Assembly: GCA_964035575.1 (NCBI GenBank)
Contig: OZ037838.1
Coordinates: 620,001 to 684,000 of the forward strand
Length of the DNA: 64,000 nt
Direction of reading: 5' to 3'
Source: Rhynchopus sp. YZ270_cl-10
Lineage: Eukaryota > Euglenozoa > Diplonemea > Diplonemida > Diplonemidae
Below are positions 20,744-30,531 of the stretch, one piece after another. The notes under the pieces are model-generated. The model was not told the origin of the DNA, searched no databases, and saw only the letters and a list, made by a program, of their open reading frames with translations. The first letter of the stretch is position 1, and the number at the start of each line of letters is the position of its first letter. The position numbers were made by a program, and so were the translations under genes.

Positions 20744-21811
20744 TCACTCACTGTTGTGGGGGTACAGATGCATTGTCGCAATGACGCCATCTGGTTGCAT
20801 AACCACAACAACACGTGAACACGGCGATATCGCAAAGAACGTATCTGAGTTATGTGGCATCACATGCACACGGGACATGGTTGCCACATCAAACTGGTAC
20901 AGCAGGTGTGTATTCCTTACCACAAGGTACTTCCCACACGGGGTGAACTGCATGCCCAAGACATCTCCACGTATATCAACACTGCGAAGAGCCGCACCAC
21001 TCCAATCAAAGAGCTGCACGGTATTTTGCTCCCCCACAGCAAAGACAGAAGCAGACCGTGAGAGCGCCACGAGACACCACCCCTCCGCAGGCACACATGC
21101 CACAGCTTCACCTGTGTTCACATCCCACAGACGTGCGTTCTTCTCACGGTAGGAGGAGGTGATCACCCACCCACCACAGTCCGACACTGCTACGTCCCTG
21201 CACCGCTGAGGCGAGAGAGAGCGGAGCAACATCAGGTCTTCGTCATACACAGAGACGCCGTCTCTGCCCTCAGAGACAACAACACCGCCACACGCGAACA
21301 CTGAGTACGAGTTGCCGTCGACTTTGCGGAGCACCTCCCCACCCGGAAGCGCAACTTCACGAAGGTGGTCATGACACGGCAGGTAGCAGCGTGTCTTGCA
21401 CTCCGAGATGGCAGGCGGACCGACCACTTTAGTGTCCACTTCGAACGAGAAGACAGTGTTGAAGGTTTCTGTGTCGAAGCAGCCAACATGTCCATCCCTG
21501 TTACAATAGACGCAGAGCGTTCCACAAGGAGACAGTGACAAGCGTCCCCTATGGGTTGCAGTGTACTCAGCAGGACACTTGATGTCGGCAAAGCGGCGGG
21601 CAAGCACAACCTGCACCCTTGCATCAAACGCAGTGTCCTGCAGACGGCACGTCCCCTCCAGCACCTGCGTGCCGATGCGCATCTCGACAGACGCAGGCGA
21701 GACAGCAAGCGCCGTGCACGCAACCTCCTTTGCCGCTGCAACGTCCGCCTCGCACGGCACCTCCACTGTCGCAGTCACGCCTGACTCTTCCAGCACAAAG
21801 GTCACATCCAT
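20744..21811 (-). CDS. Ubiquitin-like/beta-propeller family protein, unit 8
   Basis: 355 residues, the shortest intact unit, with no acidic loop (RNTHLLYQFDVATMSRV). Unit-specific residues include DARVQVVLARR at the end of the ubiquitin-like domain and VYCNRDGHVGCFDTETF in the first blade, where Cys replaces the usual second Gly. The C-terminal half resembles units 6 and 7. Leader class is that of units 6, 7 and 9. Confidence 0.85.
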   Translation of the reverse strand: MDVTFVLEESGVTATVEVPCEADVAAAKEVACTALAVSPASVEMRIGTQVLEGTCRLQDTAFDARVQVVLARRFADIKCPAEYTATHRGRLSLSPCGTLCVYCNRDGHVGCFDTETFNTVFSFEVDTKVVGPPAISECKTRCYLPCHDHLREVALPGGEVLRKVDGNSYSVFACGGVVVSEGRDGVSVYDEDLMLLRSLSPQRCRDVAVSDCGGWVITSSYREKNARLWDVNTGEAVACVPAEGWCLVALSRSASVFAVGEQNTVQLFDWSGAALRSVDIRGDVLGMQFTPCGKYLVVRNTHLLYQFDVATMSRVHVMPHNSDTFFAISPCSRVVVVMQPDGVIATMHLYPHNSE

Positions 21812-22158
21812 TGCGTTGTGTTGCTTCGTGAGAAGGTGCAAATCAGCACTGTTGCTCCACCACAAACGGAGGGAGTGATGAGGTGGGTGGGGGAGAGGTG
21901 TTGTTCTGTGTTGCATGTTTGTGGTGGCTCTCGTTGTGAGAGGTGACGAATGGAAAATGATACTCAGCATCGCGATCTGTCACCCACACGAGAGCACCGC
22001 ATGGGCAGCGTGTGAGGTGGGCGACTTGTGGCAAGCAAACAAGAGAAAAGCAGCAACAGGGCTGAAAGGGGAGTTTCTTGGGTGTTTTGAGGGTTTTGGG
22101 TTTTTTTGCTGGTACCCTGGGGTATATCGATCACCACCCTCCCTCCCCTGGTCACACA
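21812..22158 (-). promoter_or_regulatory. Array linker, common type
   Basis: Reading the minus strand: G-rich block, pyrimidine run TTTTCTCTTGTTTGCTTG, CACAAG (an AG-ending variant; most other copies have CACAG) near 22026, then a leader of about 215 nt. The leader contains a short frame (TRCPCGALVWVTDRDAEYHF) that recurs in the linkers of units 3, 6 and 9/10; it may be an upstream ORF or simply follow from sequence identity. Confidence 0.45.
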
Positions 22159-24612
22159 TCACTCACTGTTGTATGGGTACAGAAGCTTTGTCGCAATGAC
22201 GCCATTTGTTTGCATGACCACAAGAATACGTGAACACGGCGATATCGCAAATGACGTAGCATAGGCTTGCGGGACCACACGCACACAGGACATGGTTGCC
22301 ACATCATACTGGTGCAGCGCCTGTGGATTCTTTACCACAAGGTACTTCCCACACGGGGTGAACTGCATGCCCCAGATATCCCCATCCACATCAACACTGC
22401 GAAGAGCCGCACCACTCCAATCAAAGAGCTGCACAGTGCTCTCCTCCCCCACAGCAAAGACAGAGGCAGACCGTGAAAGCGCCACTCTACACTGCCACCC
22501 CTCCGCAGGCACACATGCCACAGCTTCACCTGTGTTCACATCCCACAGACGTACATTCTTCTCACGGTAGGAGTAGGTGATCACCCACCCACCACAGTCC
22601 GACACTGCCGCATCTCTGCACTCTTCGTGCGAGAGAAAGCGGAGCAACGTCAGGTCTTCGTCATACACAGAGACGCCGTCTTTGCCCTTCGAGACAACAA
22701 CACTGCCACACGCGAACACTGAGTACGAGATGCGGGCGACTTTGCGGACCACCTCCCCACCCGGAAGCGCAACCTCGAGAAGGCAATCCTCACACGCCAG
22801 GTAGCAGCGTGTCTTGCACTGCGAGATGGCAGGCCGACCGTACACTTCATTGTCCACATAAAACGAGAAGACAGTATCGAAGGTTTCTGTGTCGAAGCCG
22901 CCAACGTGCCCATTCCTGCTACAATAGACGCAGAGTGTTCCACAACGCGACAGTGACGAGTCTCTCACATACGTTGCAGTGTACTCAGCAGGACACTTGA
23001 TGTCAGCAAAGCGGCGGGCAAGCACAACCAGCACCCCTGCATCAAACGCAGTGTCCTGCAGACGGCACGTCCCCTCCAGCACCTGCGTGCCGATGCGCAT
23101 CTCGACAGACGCAGGCGAGACAGCAAGCGCCGTGCACGCAACCTCCTTTGCCGCTGCAACGTCCGCCTCGCACGGCACCTCCACTGTCGCAGTCACGCCT
23201 GACTCTTCCAGCACAAAGGTCACATCCATAATTGTTTCAAGAGCTGTGTTGGTGTGATGTTTTTTAATGTTCTGTTTGGTGGACAGTTGAAGGAACTGAG
23301 AGGGTGGACACGTGGAAAGAAGGGATGGGGTTGGGGGTCGTTGTTTTGGGTTGGGGAAGAAGTTCTGGCGCACATCTCTGTGTGGAGGGCGACGACGGCG
23401 GCCTTGGTGTTCGGCTGCGACGGGTGGTCTGTGGTGTCTTGCTCGTGGATGCAGATCTGCCATCACTGGATAGGTGTGGTGGGCAAGACGCATCACTCGT
23501 TGTGGGTACAGATGTCTCGTCACAATGGCGGTGCTGTTGGACAACGCAAACATAACCACACGCGAACATGGTGATATCGCAAATGACTGACCTGTGATAT
23601 CCGGGATCACAAGTACACAGGACATGGTCGCCACATCATACTGTTGCAACTCTGCACATGAAGTTAACAATTGTGCATGACTCTGTACTCTGACCACAAG
23701 GTACTTCCCACACGGGGTGAATTGCATGCCGCCGACGTCACTAACCACATCAATCCTGCCATCAACACTGCGAAGAGCCACACCACTCCAATCATAGAGG
23801 TGCACGTAACCAGAGCAGCACACAGCAAAGACAGAGGCAGACCGTGAAAGCGCCACTCTACACTGCCACCCCTCCGCAGGCACACATGCCACAGCTTCAC
23901 CTGTGTTCACATCCCACAGACGTGCGTTCTTCTCACGGTAGGAGTAGGTGATCACCCACCCACCACAGTCCGACACTGCCGCATCTCTGCACTCTTCGTG
24001 CGAGAGAGAGCGGAGCAACGTCAGGTCTTCGTCATACACAGAGACGCCGTCTTTGCCCTTCGAGACAACAACACCGCCACACGCGAACACTTTGAACGAG
24101 CTGCCTTCAGTATCGACTTTGCGGAGCACCTCCCCACCAGGAAGCGCAACCTCGAGAAGGCCTTCCACACACGGCAGGTAGCAGCGTGTCTTGCACTGAG
24201 AGATGGCAGGCGGACCGACCACTTCCGTGTCCGCTTCAAACGAGAAGACAGTGTTGAAGGTTTCTGTGTCGAAGCCAACAACATTCTTCTCATGAATATA
24301 GATGCAGAGTGTTCCACAACGCGACAGCGACATCGCTACGTGCCCCGATGACCTCTCGAAATTGTACTCAGCAGGACACTTGATGTCGGCAAAGCGGCGT
24401 GCAAGCACAACCTGCACCCCTGCATCAAACGCAGTGTCCTGCAGACGGCACGTCCCCTCCAGCACCTGCGTGCCGATGCGCATCTCGACAGACGCAGGCG
24501 AGACAGCAAGCGCCGTGCACGCAACCTCCTTTGCCGCTGCAACCTTCGCCTCGCACGGCACCTCCACTGTCGCAGTCACGCCTGACTCTTCCAGCACAAA
24601 GGTCACATCCAT
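22159..24612 (-). CDS. Fused double ubiquitin-like/beta-propeller protein, units 10 (N-half) and 9 (C-half)
   Basis: One open frame of 817 residues holds two complete family units in tandem. The first unit (24612 down to about 23515) runs through all blades to TAIVTRHLYP, but the normal PHNSE-stop is lost by a short deletion in its 3' flank. The frame reads on through a basic, proline-rich linker of about 95 residues translated from former intergenic DNA (HHRPPVAAEHQGRRRRPPHR). It then enters a second unit beginning IMDVTFVLEESGV at 23229, where the first of the usual two Met codons is now Ile. The second unit ends IATKLLYPYNSE. Both units keep their own ubiquitin-like domain. Initiation at 23229 as a separate gene remains possible, since part of a leader lies upstream of it. 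The lower half is nearly the same as unit 11. Confidence 0.75.
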   Translation of the reverse strand: MDVTFVLEESGVTATVEVPCEAKVAAAKEVACTALAVSPASVEMRIGTQVLEGTCRLQDTAFDAGVQVVLARRFADIKCPAEYNFERSSGHVAMSLSRCGTLCIYIHEKNVVGFDTETFNTVFSFEADTEVVGPPAISQCKTRCYLPCVEGLLEVALPGGEVLRKVDTEGSSFKVFACGGVVVSKGKDGVSVYDEDLTLLRSLSHEECRDAAVSDCGGWVITYSYREKNARLWDVNTGEAVACVPAEGWQCRVALSRSASVFAVCCSGYVHLYDWSGVALRSVDGRIDVVSDVGGMQFTPCGKYLVVRVQSHAQLLTSCAELQQYDVATMSCVLVIPDITGQSFAISPCSRVVMFALSNSTAIVTRHLYPQRVMRLAHHTYPVMADLHPRARHHRPPVAAEHQGRRRRPPHRDVRQNFFPNPKQRPPTPSLLSTCPPSQFLQLSTKQNIKKHHTNTALETIMDVTFVLEESGVTATVEVPCEADVAAAKEVACTALAVSPASVEMRIGTQVLEGTCRLQDTAFDAGVLVVLARRFADIKCPAEYTATYVRDSSLSRCGTLCVYCSRNGHVGGFDTETFDTVFSFYVDNEVYGRPAISQCKTRCYLACEDCLLEVALPGGEVVRKVARISYSVFACGSVVVSKGKDGVSVYDEDLTLLRFLSHEECRDAAVSDCGGWVITYSYREKNVRLWDVNTGEAVACVPAEGWQCRVALSRSASVFAVGEESTVQLFDWSGAALRSVDVDGDIWGMQFTPCGKYLVVKNPQALHQYDVATMSCVRVVPQAYATSFAISPCSRILVVMQTNGVIATKLLYPYNSE

Positions 24613-24963
24613 TGTGTTGCGTTGCTTCGTGAGAAGGTGCAAATCAGCACGTTTGCTCCACCACAAACGGAGGGAGTGATGAGGTGGGTGGGGGAGAGGT
24701 GTTGTTCTGTGTTGCATGTTTGTGGTGGTTCTCCTTGTGAGAGGTGACGAATGGAAAATGATACTCAACATCGCGATCTGTCACCCACACGAGAGCACCG
24801 CATGGGCAGCGTGTGAGGTGGGCGCCTGTGGCAAGCAAACAAGAGAAAAGCAGCAACAGGGCTGAAAGGGGAGTTTATTGGGTGTTTTGAGGGTTTTGGG
24901 TTTTTTTGCTGGTACCCTGGGGTATATCGATCACCACCCTCCCTCCCCTCCCCTGGTCACACA
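24613..24963 (-). promoter_or_regulatory. Array linker, common type
   Basis: Same order as other linkers, with the pyrimidine run and CACAG ending near 24826. The 3-base phrase after CAG differs (GCGCCC, one GTC lost relative to most copies), a small length change in the leader. Confidence 0.4.
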
Positions 24964-26049
24964 TCACTCACTGTTGTATGGGTACAGAAGCTTTGTCGCA
25001 ATGACGCCATTTGTTTGCATGACCACAAGAATACGTGAACACGGCGATATCGCAAATGACGTAGCATAGGTTTGAGGTATCACACGCACACAGGACATGG
25101 TTGCCACATCATACTGGTGCAGCGCCTGTGGATTCTTTACCACAAGGTACTTCCCACACGGGGTGAACTGCATGCCCCAGATATCCCCATCCACATCAAC
25201 ACTGCGAAGAGCCGCACCACTCCAATCAAAGAGCTGCACAGTGCTCTCCTCCCCCACAGCAAAGACAGAGGCAGACCGTGAAAGCGCCACTCTACACTGC
25301 CACCCCTCCGCAGGCACACATGCCACAGCTTCACCTGTGTTCACATCCCACAGACATGCGTTCTTCTCACGGTAGGAGTAGGTGATCACCCACCCACCAC
25401 AGTCCGACACTGCCGCATCTCTGCACTTTTCGTGAGAGAGAGAGCGGAGCAACGTCAGGTCTTCGTCATACACAGAGACGCCGTCTTTGCCCTTCGAGAC
25501 AACAACACTGCCACACGCGACCACTGTGAACGAGCTGACTTCAGTATCGACTTTGCGGAGCACCTCCCCACCAGGAAGCGCAACTTCGAGAAGGTAATCC
25601 ATGCACGGCAGGTAGCAGCGTGTCTTGCACTCCGAGATGGCAGGCGGACCGACCACTTCCGTGTCCGCTTCAAATGAGAAGACAGTGTCGAAGGTTTCTG
25701 TGTCGAAGCCAACAACATTCTTCTCATGAATATAGATGCAGAGTGTTCCACAACGCGACAGCGACATCGCTACGTGCCCCGATGACCTCTCGACATTGTA
25801 CTCAGCAGGACACTTGATGTTGGCAAAGCGGCGGGCAAGCACAACCTGCACCCCTGAATCAAACGCAGTGTCCTGCAGACGGCACGTCCCCTCCAGCACC
25901 TGCGTGCCGATGCGCATCTCGACAGACGCAGGCGAGACAGCAAGCGCCGTGCACGCAACCTCCTTTGCCGCTGCAACGTCCGCCTCGCACGGCACCTCCA
26001 CTGTCGCAGTCACACCTGACTCTTCCAGCACAAAGGTCACATCCATCAT
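24964..26049 (-). CDS. Ubiquitin-like/beta-propeller family protein, unit 11
   Basis: 361 residues from the first of two Met codons. Middle and C-terminal blades (CRDAAVSDCGGWVITYSYRE, KNPQALHQYDVATMSC, SRILVVMQTNGVIATKLLYP) are almost the same as the lower half of the 9/10 fusion. The first propeller segment instead matches the upper half of that fusion. This is direct evidence of exchange or a recent duplication with shuffling. No acidic loop. It reads FANIKCPAEY where other copies have ADIKCPAEY. Leader class is that of units 2 and 3. Confidence 0.85.
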   Translation of the reverse strand: MMDVTFVLEESGVTATVEVPCEADVAAAKEVACTALAVSPASVEMRIGTQVLEGTCRLQDTAFDSGVQVVLARRFANIKCPAEYNVERSSGHVAMSLSRCGTLCIYIHEKNVVGFDTETFDTVFSFEADTEVVGPPAISECKTRCYLPCMDYLLEVALPGGEVLRKVDTEVSSFTVVACGSVVVSKGKDGVSVYDEDLTLLRSLSHEKCRDAAVSDCGGWVITYSYREKNACLWDVNTGEAVACVPAEGWQCRVALSRSASVFAVGEESTVQLFDWSGAALRSVDVDGDIWGMQFTPCGKYLVVKNPQALHQYDVATMSCVRVIPQTYATSFAISPCSRILVVMQTNGVIATKLLYPYNSE

Positions 26050-26370
26050 TGGTTCTTCTTCTTTGCTCCACTGCTCACGGGGGTGATGATGAGGTGGGTG
26101 GGGGAGAGGTGTTGTTCTGTGTTGCATGTTTGTGGTGGTTCTCGTTGAGAGAGGTGACGAAAGGAAAACAACACTCGGCATCGGGATCTGTCACCCACAC
26201 GAGAGCCGCATGGGCAGCGTGTGAGGTGGGCGCCTGTGGCAAGCAAACAAGAAAAGAGCAGCAACAGGGCTGAAGGGGAGTTTCTTGGGGTGTTTTGAGG
26301 TCTGGGTTTTTTTTGCTGTTATATTCATCACCACCCATACTGTAAACTTGTTTAAGTAGCTTTGCTACGC
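26050..26370. other. Leader and remnant linker of unit 11
   Basis: Standard leader of unit 11 with pyrimidine tract and CACAG near 26233, then a shortened G-rich block. The normal linker ends abruptly at about 26335 (CATCACCACCC) and foreign repeat DNA begins. Confidence 0.4.
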
Positions 26371-27326
26371 CAGGGGGGTCTCTAGGATAAAATATGTCGC
26401 GAATAAGAAAGTCTTTTCCCCCTCCCCCTTTTTCGCTATGTATATATTTTTTTTTTGCGCGTACCATTTACAGAGATGGAGATAGATTTGGGATTTTTCA
26501 AAAAAGACCCGGTTTGACCCGGTCTGACCCGGTCTGAGCTTTTTGGGGTCAAAAAAAAAAAAAACTTTCGCGCTGCGCGCGAAAATGACACTGCATGTGC
26601 GACCTGGTTATTACACTTCTTTGGCGGGGAACTTGCGCAACAGCGTTTGTGACTTGATGAAGGGGAGTAGGGTCCATGTTCCCCCTTTGTGCAGCACACC
26701 GAACTTCACGCACTCGGCAAAAGTGGATTTCTCGGCGGTCATGGACCCAAAGGTTCCTGGCGAAGCCACGGTACGCAACATTTCAAAAAAATTGCGCTTA
26801 AAATTGTACATTTTGGGGTGGGTTGCAAGCTTGCAATCTTGCGCCGCAGGCGCACGGTACGCTACATTTATTATTTCGCCATGCTGCATGCTTCCTTTTC
26901 CTTCGGCGTTTGACTAATTGAGTCGCGTTCTGGCTGTGACGGGGTCACTTTGTTCATGAGGCCATTTCTGGTCACTCTCAGAGGCTCGTGTGAGGTACCA
27001 AAAAAAATCGATTTTCTCCCAAAATTCCAAATCCCATTTTTTTTTTTTTTTTTTGACCCGGTTTTGAAACCGGGTCAGTAGACGCACCTCCACCCCTGAC
27101 CATTTATCTATTGCTACGTGCCCTTTTGTTGTTATTGCTTACCACTTGCTTCGGCAAGGTTGGTTGAGGACTTTACGGGGAAATCTCACCACGACCTTCA
27201 TCAGTATTTTTTGTGTTGTGTTTCCCCAGTCTCGCCCTCATGACCACATACCTCGCTGCCGTTTTTTCGGCGCTTTTAACCAAAAGAGACCTTTCACCCC
27301 ATATTTTATCCTAAAGAGATCCCCTG
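26371..27326. mobile_element. Probable non-autonomous DNA transposon in the linker
   Basis: The ends are inverted: CAGGGGGGTCTCTAGGATAA at 26371 and the reverse complement of CAGGGGATCTCTTTAGGATA ending at 27326, continuing to AAATATG on both sides. No coding capacity. The inside carries GACCCGGT clusters near both ends and the core repeat GGCGAAGCCACGGTACGC plus GCGCCGCAGGCGCACGGTAC, shared with elements at 44630, 45868, 52907 and 61021. No target duplication is visible, because the right end merges with the normal CCCCTGGTCACAC flank of the next gene. CAGGG ends suggest the hAT superfamily. Confidence 0.5.
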
Positions 27327-27334
27327 GTCACACA

Positions 27335-28453
27335 TCACTCACTGTTGTGTGGGTACAGATGTCTTGTAACAATGACGCCAGGTGATTGCAAAACCACAAC
27401 AACACGTGAACACGGCGATATCGCAAAGGACACACCTGAGTTTTGCGGTATCACACGCACACAGGACATGGTCGCCACATCATACTGGTGCAGGTGTACA
27501 CTGTACTCAGAACTGTCGTCTTCGTCATTATCAGATTCAGCGACAAATACCCCCACCACAAGGTACTTCCCACACGGGGTGAACTGCATGCCCCAGAGAC
27601 CCCCATACCCACCCACATCAACACTGCGAAGAGCCGCACCACTCCAATCATAGAGCTGCACACTGCTAGCGTTCTCCACAGCAAAGACAGAGGCAGACCG
27701 TGAAAGCGCCACTTGACACCACCCCTTCGCAGGCACACATGCCACAGCTTCACCTGTGTTCACATCCCACAGACGTGCCTTCTCCAAGGCGGAGGAGGTG
27801 ATCACCCACACACCACAGTCCGACACTGCCACGTACCTGCACCCTTCGTGCGAGAGAGAGCGGAGCAACGTCAGGTCTTCGTCATACACAGAGACGCAGT
27901 CTCCACTCTTTGAGACAACAACACCGCCACACGCAAACACTGACCCCGAGATGCCGTCGACTTTGCGGAGCACCTCCCCACCCGGAAGCGCAACCTCGAA
28001 AAGGCCTTGCTTCCTGCATGCTAGGTAGCAGCGTGTCTTGCACTGCGAGATGGCAGGTGCAACGAGTGTCACGTTCACCTTTAACGAGAAGACAGTGTCA
28101 AAGGTTTCTGTGTCGAAGCCAGCAACATTTCCACGATCACTAACGATGCACAGCGTTCCACAACGCGACAGCGACATCGTTGTTGGTTGCTCCTGTCCAT
28201 TGTACTCAGCAGGACACTTGATGTCGGCAAAGCGAGGGCGGGCAAGCACAACCTGCACCCCTGCATCAAACGCAGTGTCCTGCAGACGGCACGTCCCCTC
28301 CAGCACCTGCGTGCCGATGCGCATCTCGACAGACGCAGGCGAGACAGCAAGCGCCGTGCACGCAACCTCCTTTGCCGCTGCAACGTCCGCCTCGCACGGC
28401 ACCTCCACTGTTGCAGTCACACCTGACTCTTCCAGCACAAAGGTCACATCCAT
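27335..28453 (-). CDS. Ubiquitin-like/beta-propeller family protein, unit 12
   Basis: 372 residues. Distinct loops are NGQEQPTTMSLSRCGTLCI, VSDRGNVAGFDTETF and VAENASSVQLYDWSG-type text in the later blade. The acidic loop is ESDNDEDDSSEYS. Gly to Val in the WD core region (DCGVWVITSSALEKARLWDV) and loss of one residue there suggest that blade is relaxed. In-frame MEQEEDKT precedes the conserved Met and may be used. Leader class is TTTTGTCTTCTTC, nearly the same as unit 15. Confidence 0.85.
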   Translation of the reverse strand: MDVTFVLEESGVTATVEVPCEADVAAAKEVACTALAVSPASVEMRIGTQVLEGTCRLQDTAFDAGVQVVLARPRFADIKCPAEYNGQEQPTTMSLSRCGTLCIVSDRGNVAGFDTETFDTVFSLKVNVTLVAPAISQCKTRCYLACRKQGLFEVALPGGEVLRKVDGISGSVFACGGVVVSKSGDCVSVYDEDLTLLRSLSHEGCRYVAVSDCGVWVITSSALEKARLWDVNTGEAVACVPAKGWCQVALSRSASVFAVENASSVQLYDWSGAALRSVDVGGYGGLWGMQFTPCGKYLVVGVFVAESDNDEDDSSEYSVHLHQYDVATMSCVRVIPQNSGVSFAISPCSRVVVVLQSPGVIVTRHLYPHNSE

Positions 28454-28836
28454 TGTTTTGTCTTCTTCTTGTTCCACCTCTGTTGGGAGATGAGGTGTGG
28501 GTTGTTTTGTGGGCTTGTGGCAAAGGGAGGAGAGGGTGGTCTAATTGCTGTTGATGTGAATGCGAATCGTTTCTTGTCTTTGAAACAATCACACAGAATC
28601 GACAAATATGTCTGTTTTGATGCAGATCCACTCCAGAAAGGAGCTCTTCTCCCAGAGGAGAACCACCACATCTGCACGTTTCTGTACGGCGTGGGGTGCA
28701 GACGTTGGTGTCTTGATTGTCCACGTCCACGGTCTCGAAGCTGTCTGTGAAATCTGCGTGCGGGAAGTTCACCTCTGCACCTTTCCCCTATCCACACGGT
28801 CGATGCACGGCGTACCGCTTTCATGGAACAGCGCTC
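28454..28836. other. Spacer between unit 12 and ankyrin gene
   Basis: Bases 28454-28615 are the leader of unit 12 and match 35333-35490 upstream of unit 15 closely. From 28618 the two diverge. The remainder (28620-28836) is the 3' flank of the ankyrin gene and shows no separate feature. Confidence 0.45.
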
Positions 28837-30531
28837 TCAGGGCACCCCCTTGGCATCACGTCCAATGCGCAGCACGTCAAGAATAGCAGTGGCATTCGCC
28901 TTCTTGGGCAACCGTTTTGCAACCTCTAGGGGTGTGCGCCCTGCGTGGTTCACTGCATCGACAGAGGCACCGTGCTTGACGAGCATGTGCACCACGTCAC
29001 CCTGCGGGTCATTATTTTTGCTTACAGCATGGTGCAGTGCAGTGTTGCCATTCTTGGCCACAGTGGACAGCGACGCACCCGCTTCAAGAAGAGCAACAAC
29101 AGCATCCTTGTTGCCACACTCGGATGCCCTGTGCAAGGGTGTGCGTCCGAGGCTGTCGACTGCATCGACACAGGCACCGTGCTTGAGAATCATGCGCACA
29201 AAGTCAGCTTGGGGGTCGTTCATTTTGATGGCAGCATGGTGCAGTGCAGTGTTGCCTTTCTTGTCTGCTCCTGCAACCGACGCACCCGCTTCAACAAGAG
29301 CAACAACAGCAACCTTGTTGCCACCATGGGATGCCTTGTGGAGGGGTGTGTTACCAGATTTGTTGGCCGTGTGGACAGAGGCACCGTGCTTGACAAGGAT
29401 GTGCACGAGGTCAGCTTGGGGGTCGTTCTCAGAGCTGGCAGCATGGTGCAGTGCAGTGTTGCCAATCGCGTCCACAGTGGACAGCGACGCACCCGCATCA
29501 ACAAGAGCTACAACAGCAGCCTTGTTGCCACAATATGATGCCCTGTGCAGGGGTGTGCGCCCTGACTTTTCGCCTGCATCGACAGAGGCACCGTGCTTGA
29601 GAAGCATGTGCACGAGGTCAGCTTGGGGGTCGTTCTCAGAGCTGGCAGCATGGTGCAGTGCAGTGTTGCCATTCGTGTCCACAGTGGAAAGTGACGCACC
29701 GGCTTCAAAAAGAGCAACAACAGCAGCCTTGTTGCCACAATATGATGCCTTGTGGAGGGGTGTGCGCCCTGAGTTGTCGACTGCATCGACAGAGGCACCG
29801 TGCTTGAGAAGCATGTGCACGAGGTCAGCTTGGGGGTCGTTCTCAACGCTTGCAGCATAGTGCAGTGCAGTGTTGCGAACTCTGTCTGTTGTGGCCACCG
29901 ACGCACCGGCTTCGACAAGAGCAACAACAGCAACCTTGTTTCCACACCGTAACGCATTGTGGAGGGGTGTTTGCCTTGATTTGTTCTTTACTTCAAGAGA
30001 GGCACCGTGCTTGAGAAGCATGTGCACGAGGTCAGCTTGGAGGTCGTTTTCAGTGCTGGCAGCATGGTGCAGTGCAGTGTTGCCGTCACTGTCCACAGCG
30101 GACAGCGATGCACCCCTTGTGATGAGCTCGTTGAGACAACCAAGGCTCCCCTTTGCAGCATGCAGCAGTGCGGTCATACCGCGAGGTGACACAACGTCCA
30201 GCGCCACACCAGCATCGAGGAGAAGAACTAAACACCCGACATGGCCCCCGCTTGCACAGATCATGAGGGGTGTCGTGCCCGTGTCGTCACACACGTCCAA
30301 CAGCGCAGGCAGCGTGGTGTCTCTTCCCCTCACTGCCGTGTTTGTGTCAGGCGCAAACTGTTCGGAAAGCATCGCCCTGAGGGACTCCTGCTGATCCCCC
30401 CTGCACATAGAGCACACAGCATGGTGTGGGCCTGCTGCACACCTTGCCGCCACAACCAACACCGCATCAGCACACTTTGTTCGCTTAGGTGGGTTCTCAT
30501 CCGATGCCCTGTCTGCGTGTCGCTTCGACAT
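28837..30531 (-). CDS. Ankyrin-repeat protein
   Basis: 564 residues from MSKRHADRASDENPPKRTK; the ATG 15 codons earlier is less likely because the text between lacks protein character. The N-terminus is basic with a possible nuclear signal (PPKRTK), then a Cys-rich stretch (RCAAGPHHAVCSMCRGDQQ) that could bind metal. About fourteen ankyrin repeats follow from residue 85 to 550. They alternate strictly between NTALHHAAS and RTPLHKAS types, so the true unit is a 69-residue (207-bp) pair containing ENDPQADLVHMLLKHGASVD. The pairs are very similar to each other, pointing to recent internal duplication. A short non-repeat tail ends GRDAKGVP. Ankyrin stacks bind other proteins; the partner is unknown. 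It interrupts the propeller array and shares its strand. Confidence 0.85.
   Translation of the reverse strand: MSKRHADRASDENPPKRTKCADAVLVVAARCAAGPHHAVCSMCRGDQQESLRAMLSEQFAPDTNTAVRGRDTTLPALLDVCDDTGTTPLMICASGGHVGCLVLLLDAGVALDVVSPRGMTALLHAAKGSLGCLNELITRGASLSAVDSDGNTALHHAASTENDLQADLVHMLLKHGASLEVKNKSRQTPLHNALRCGNKVAVVALVEAGASVATTDRVRNTALHYAASVENDPQADLVHMLLKHGASVDAVDNSGRTPLHKASYCGNKAAVVALFEAGASLSTVDTNGNTALHHAASSENDPQADLVHMLLKHGASVDAGEKSGRTPLHRASYCGNKAAVVALVDAGASLSTVDAIGNTALHHAASSENDPQADLVHILVKHGASVHTANKSGNTPLHKASHGGNKVAVVALVEAGASVAGADKKGNTALHHAAIKMNDPQADFVRMILKHGACVDAVDSLGRTPLHRASECGNKDAVVALLEAGASLSTVAKNGNTALHHAVSKNNDPQGDVVHMLVKHGASVDAVNHAGRTPLEVAKRLPKKANATAILDVLRIGRDAKGVP

Noticed and set aside
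18262-24856. A 60-70 residue frame (CPCGALVWVTDRD) in several linkers
   Set aside because: It is kept where the linker DNA is itself nearly the same and is broken elsewhere, so no independent evidence of coding. It could still be an upstream ORF.
11439-26181. N-terminal extensions of 44-63 residues (MLSIIFHSSPL) on array proteins
   Set aside because: They are translated leader DNA, absent or out of frame in other copies, and precede a domain whose first strand starts at MDVTF.
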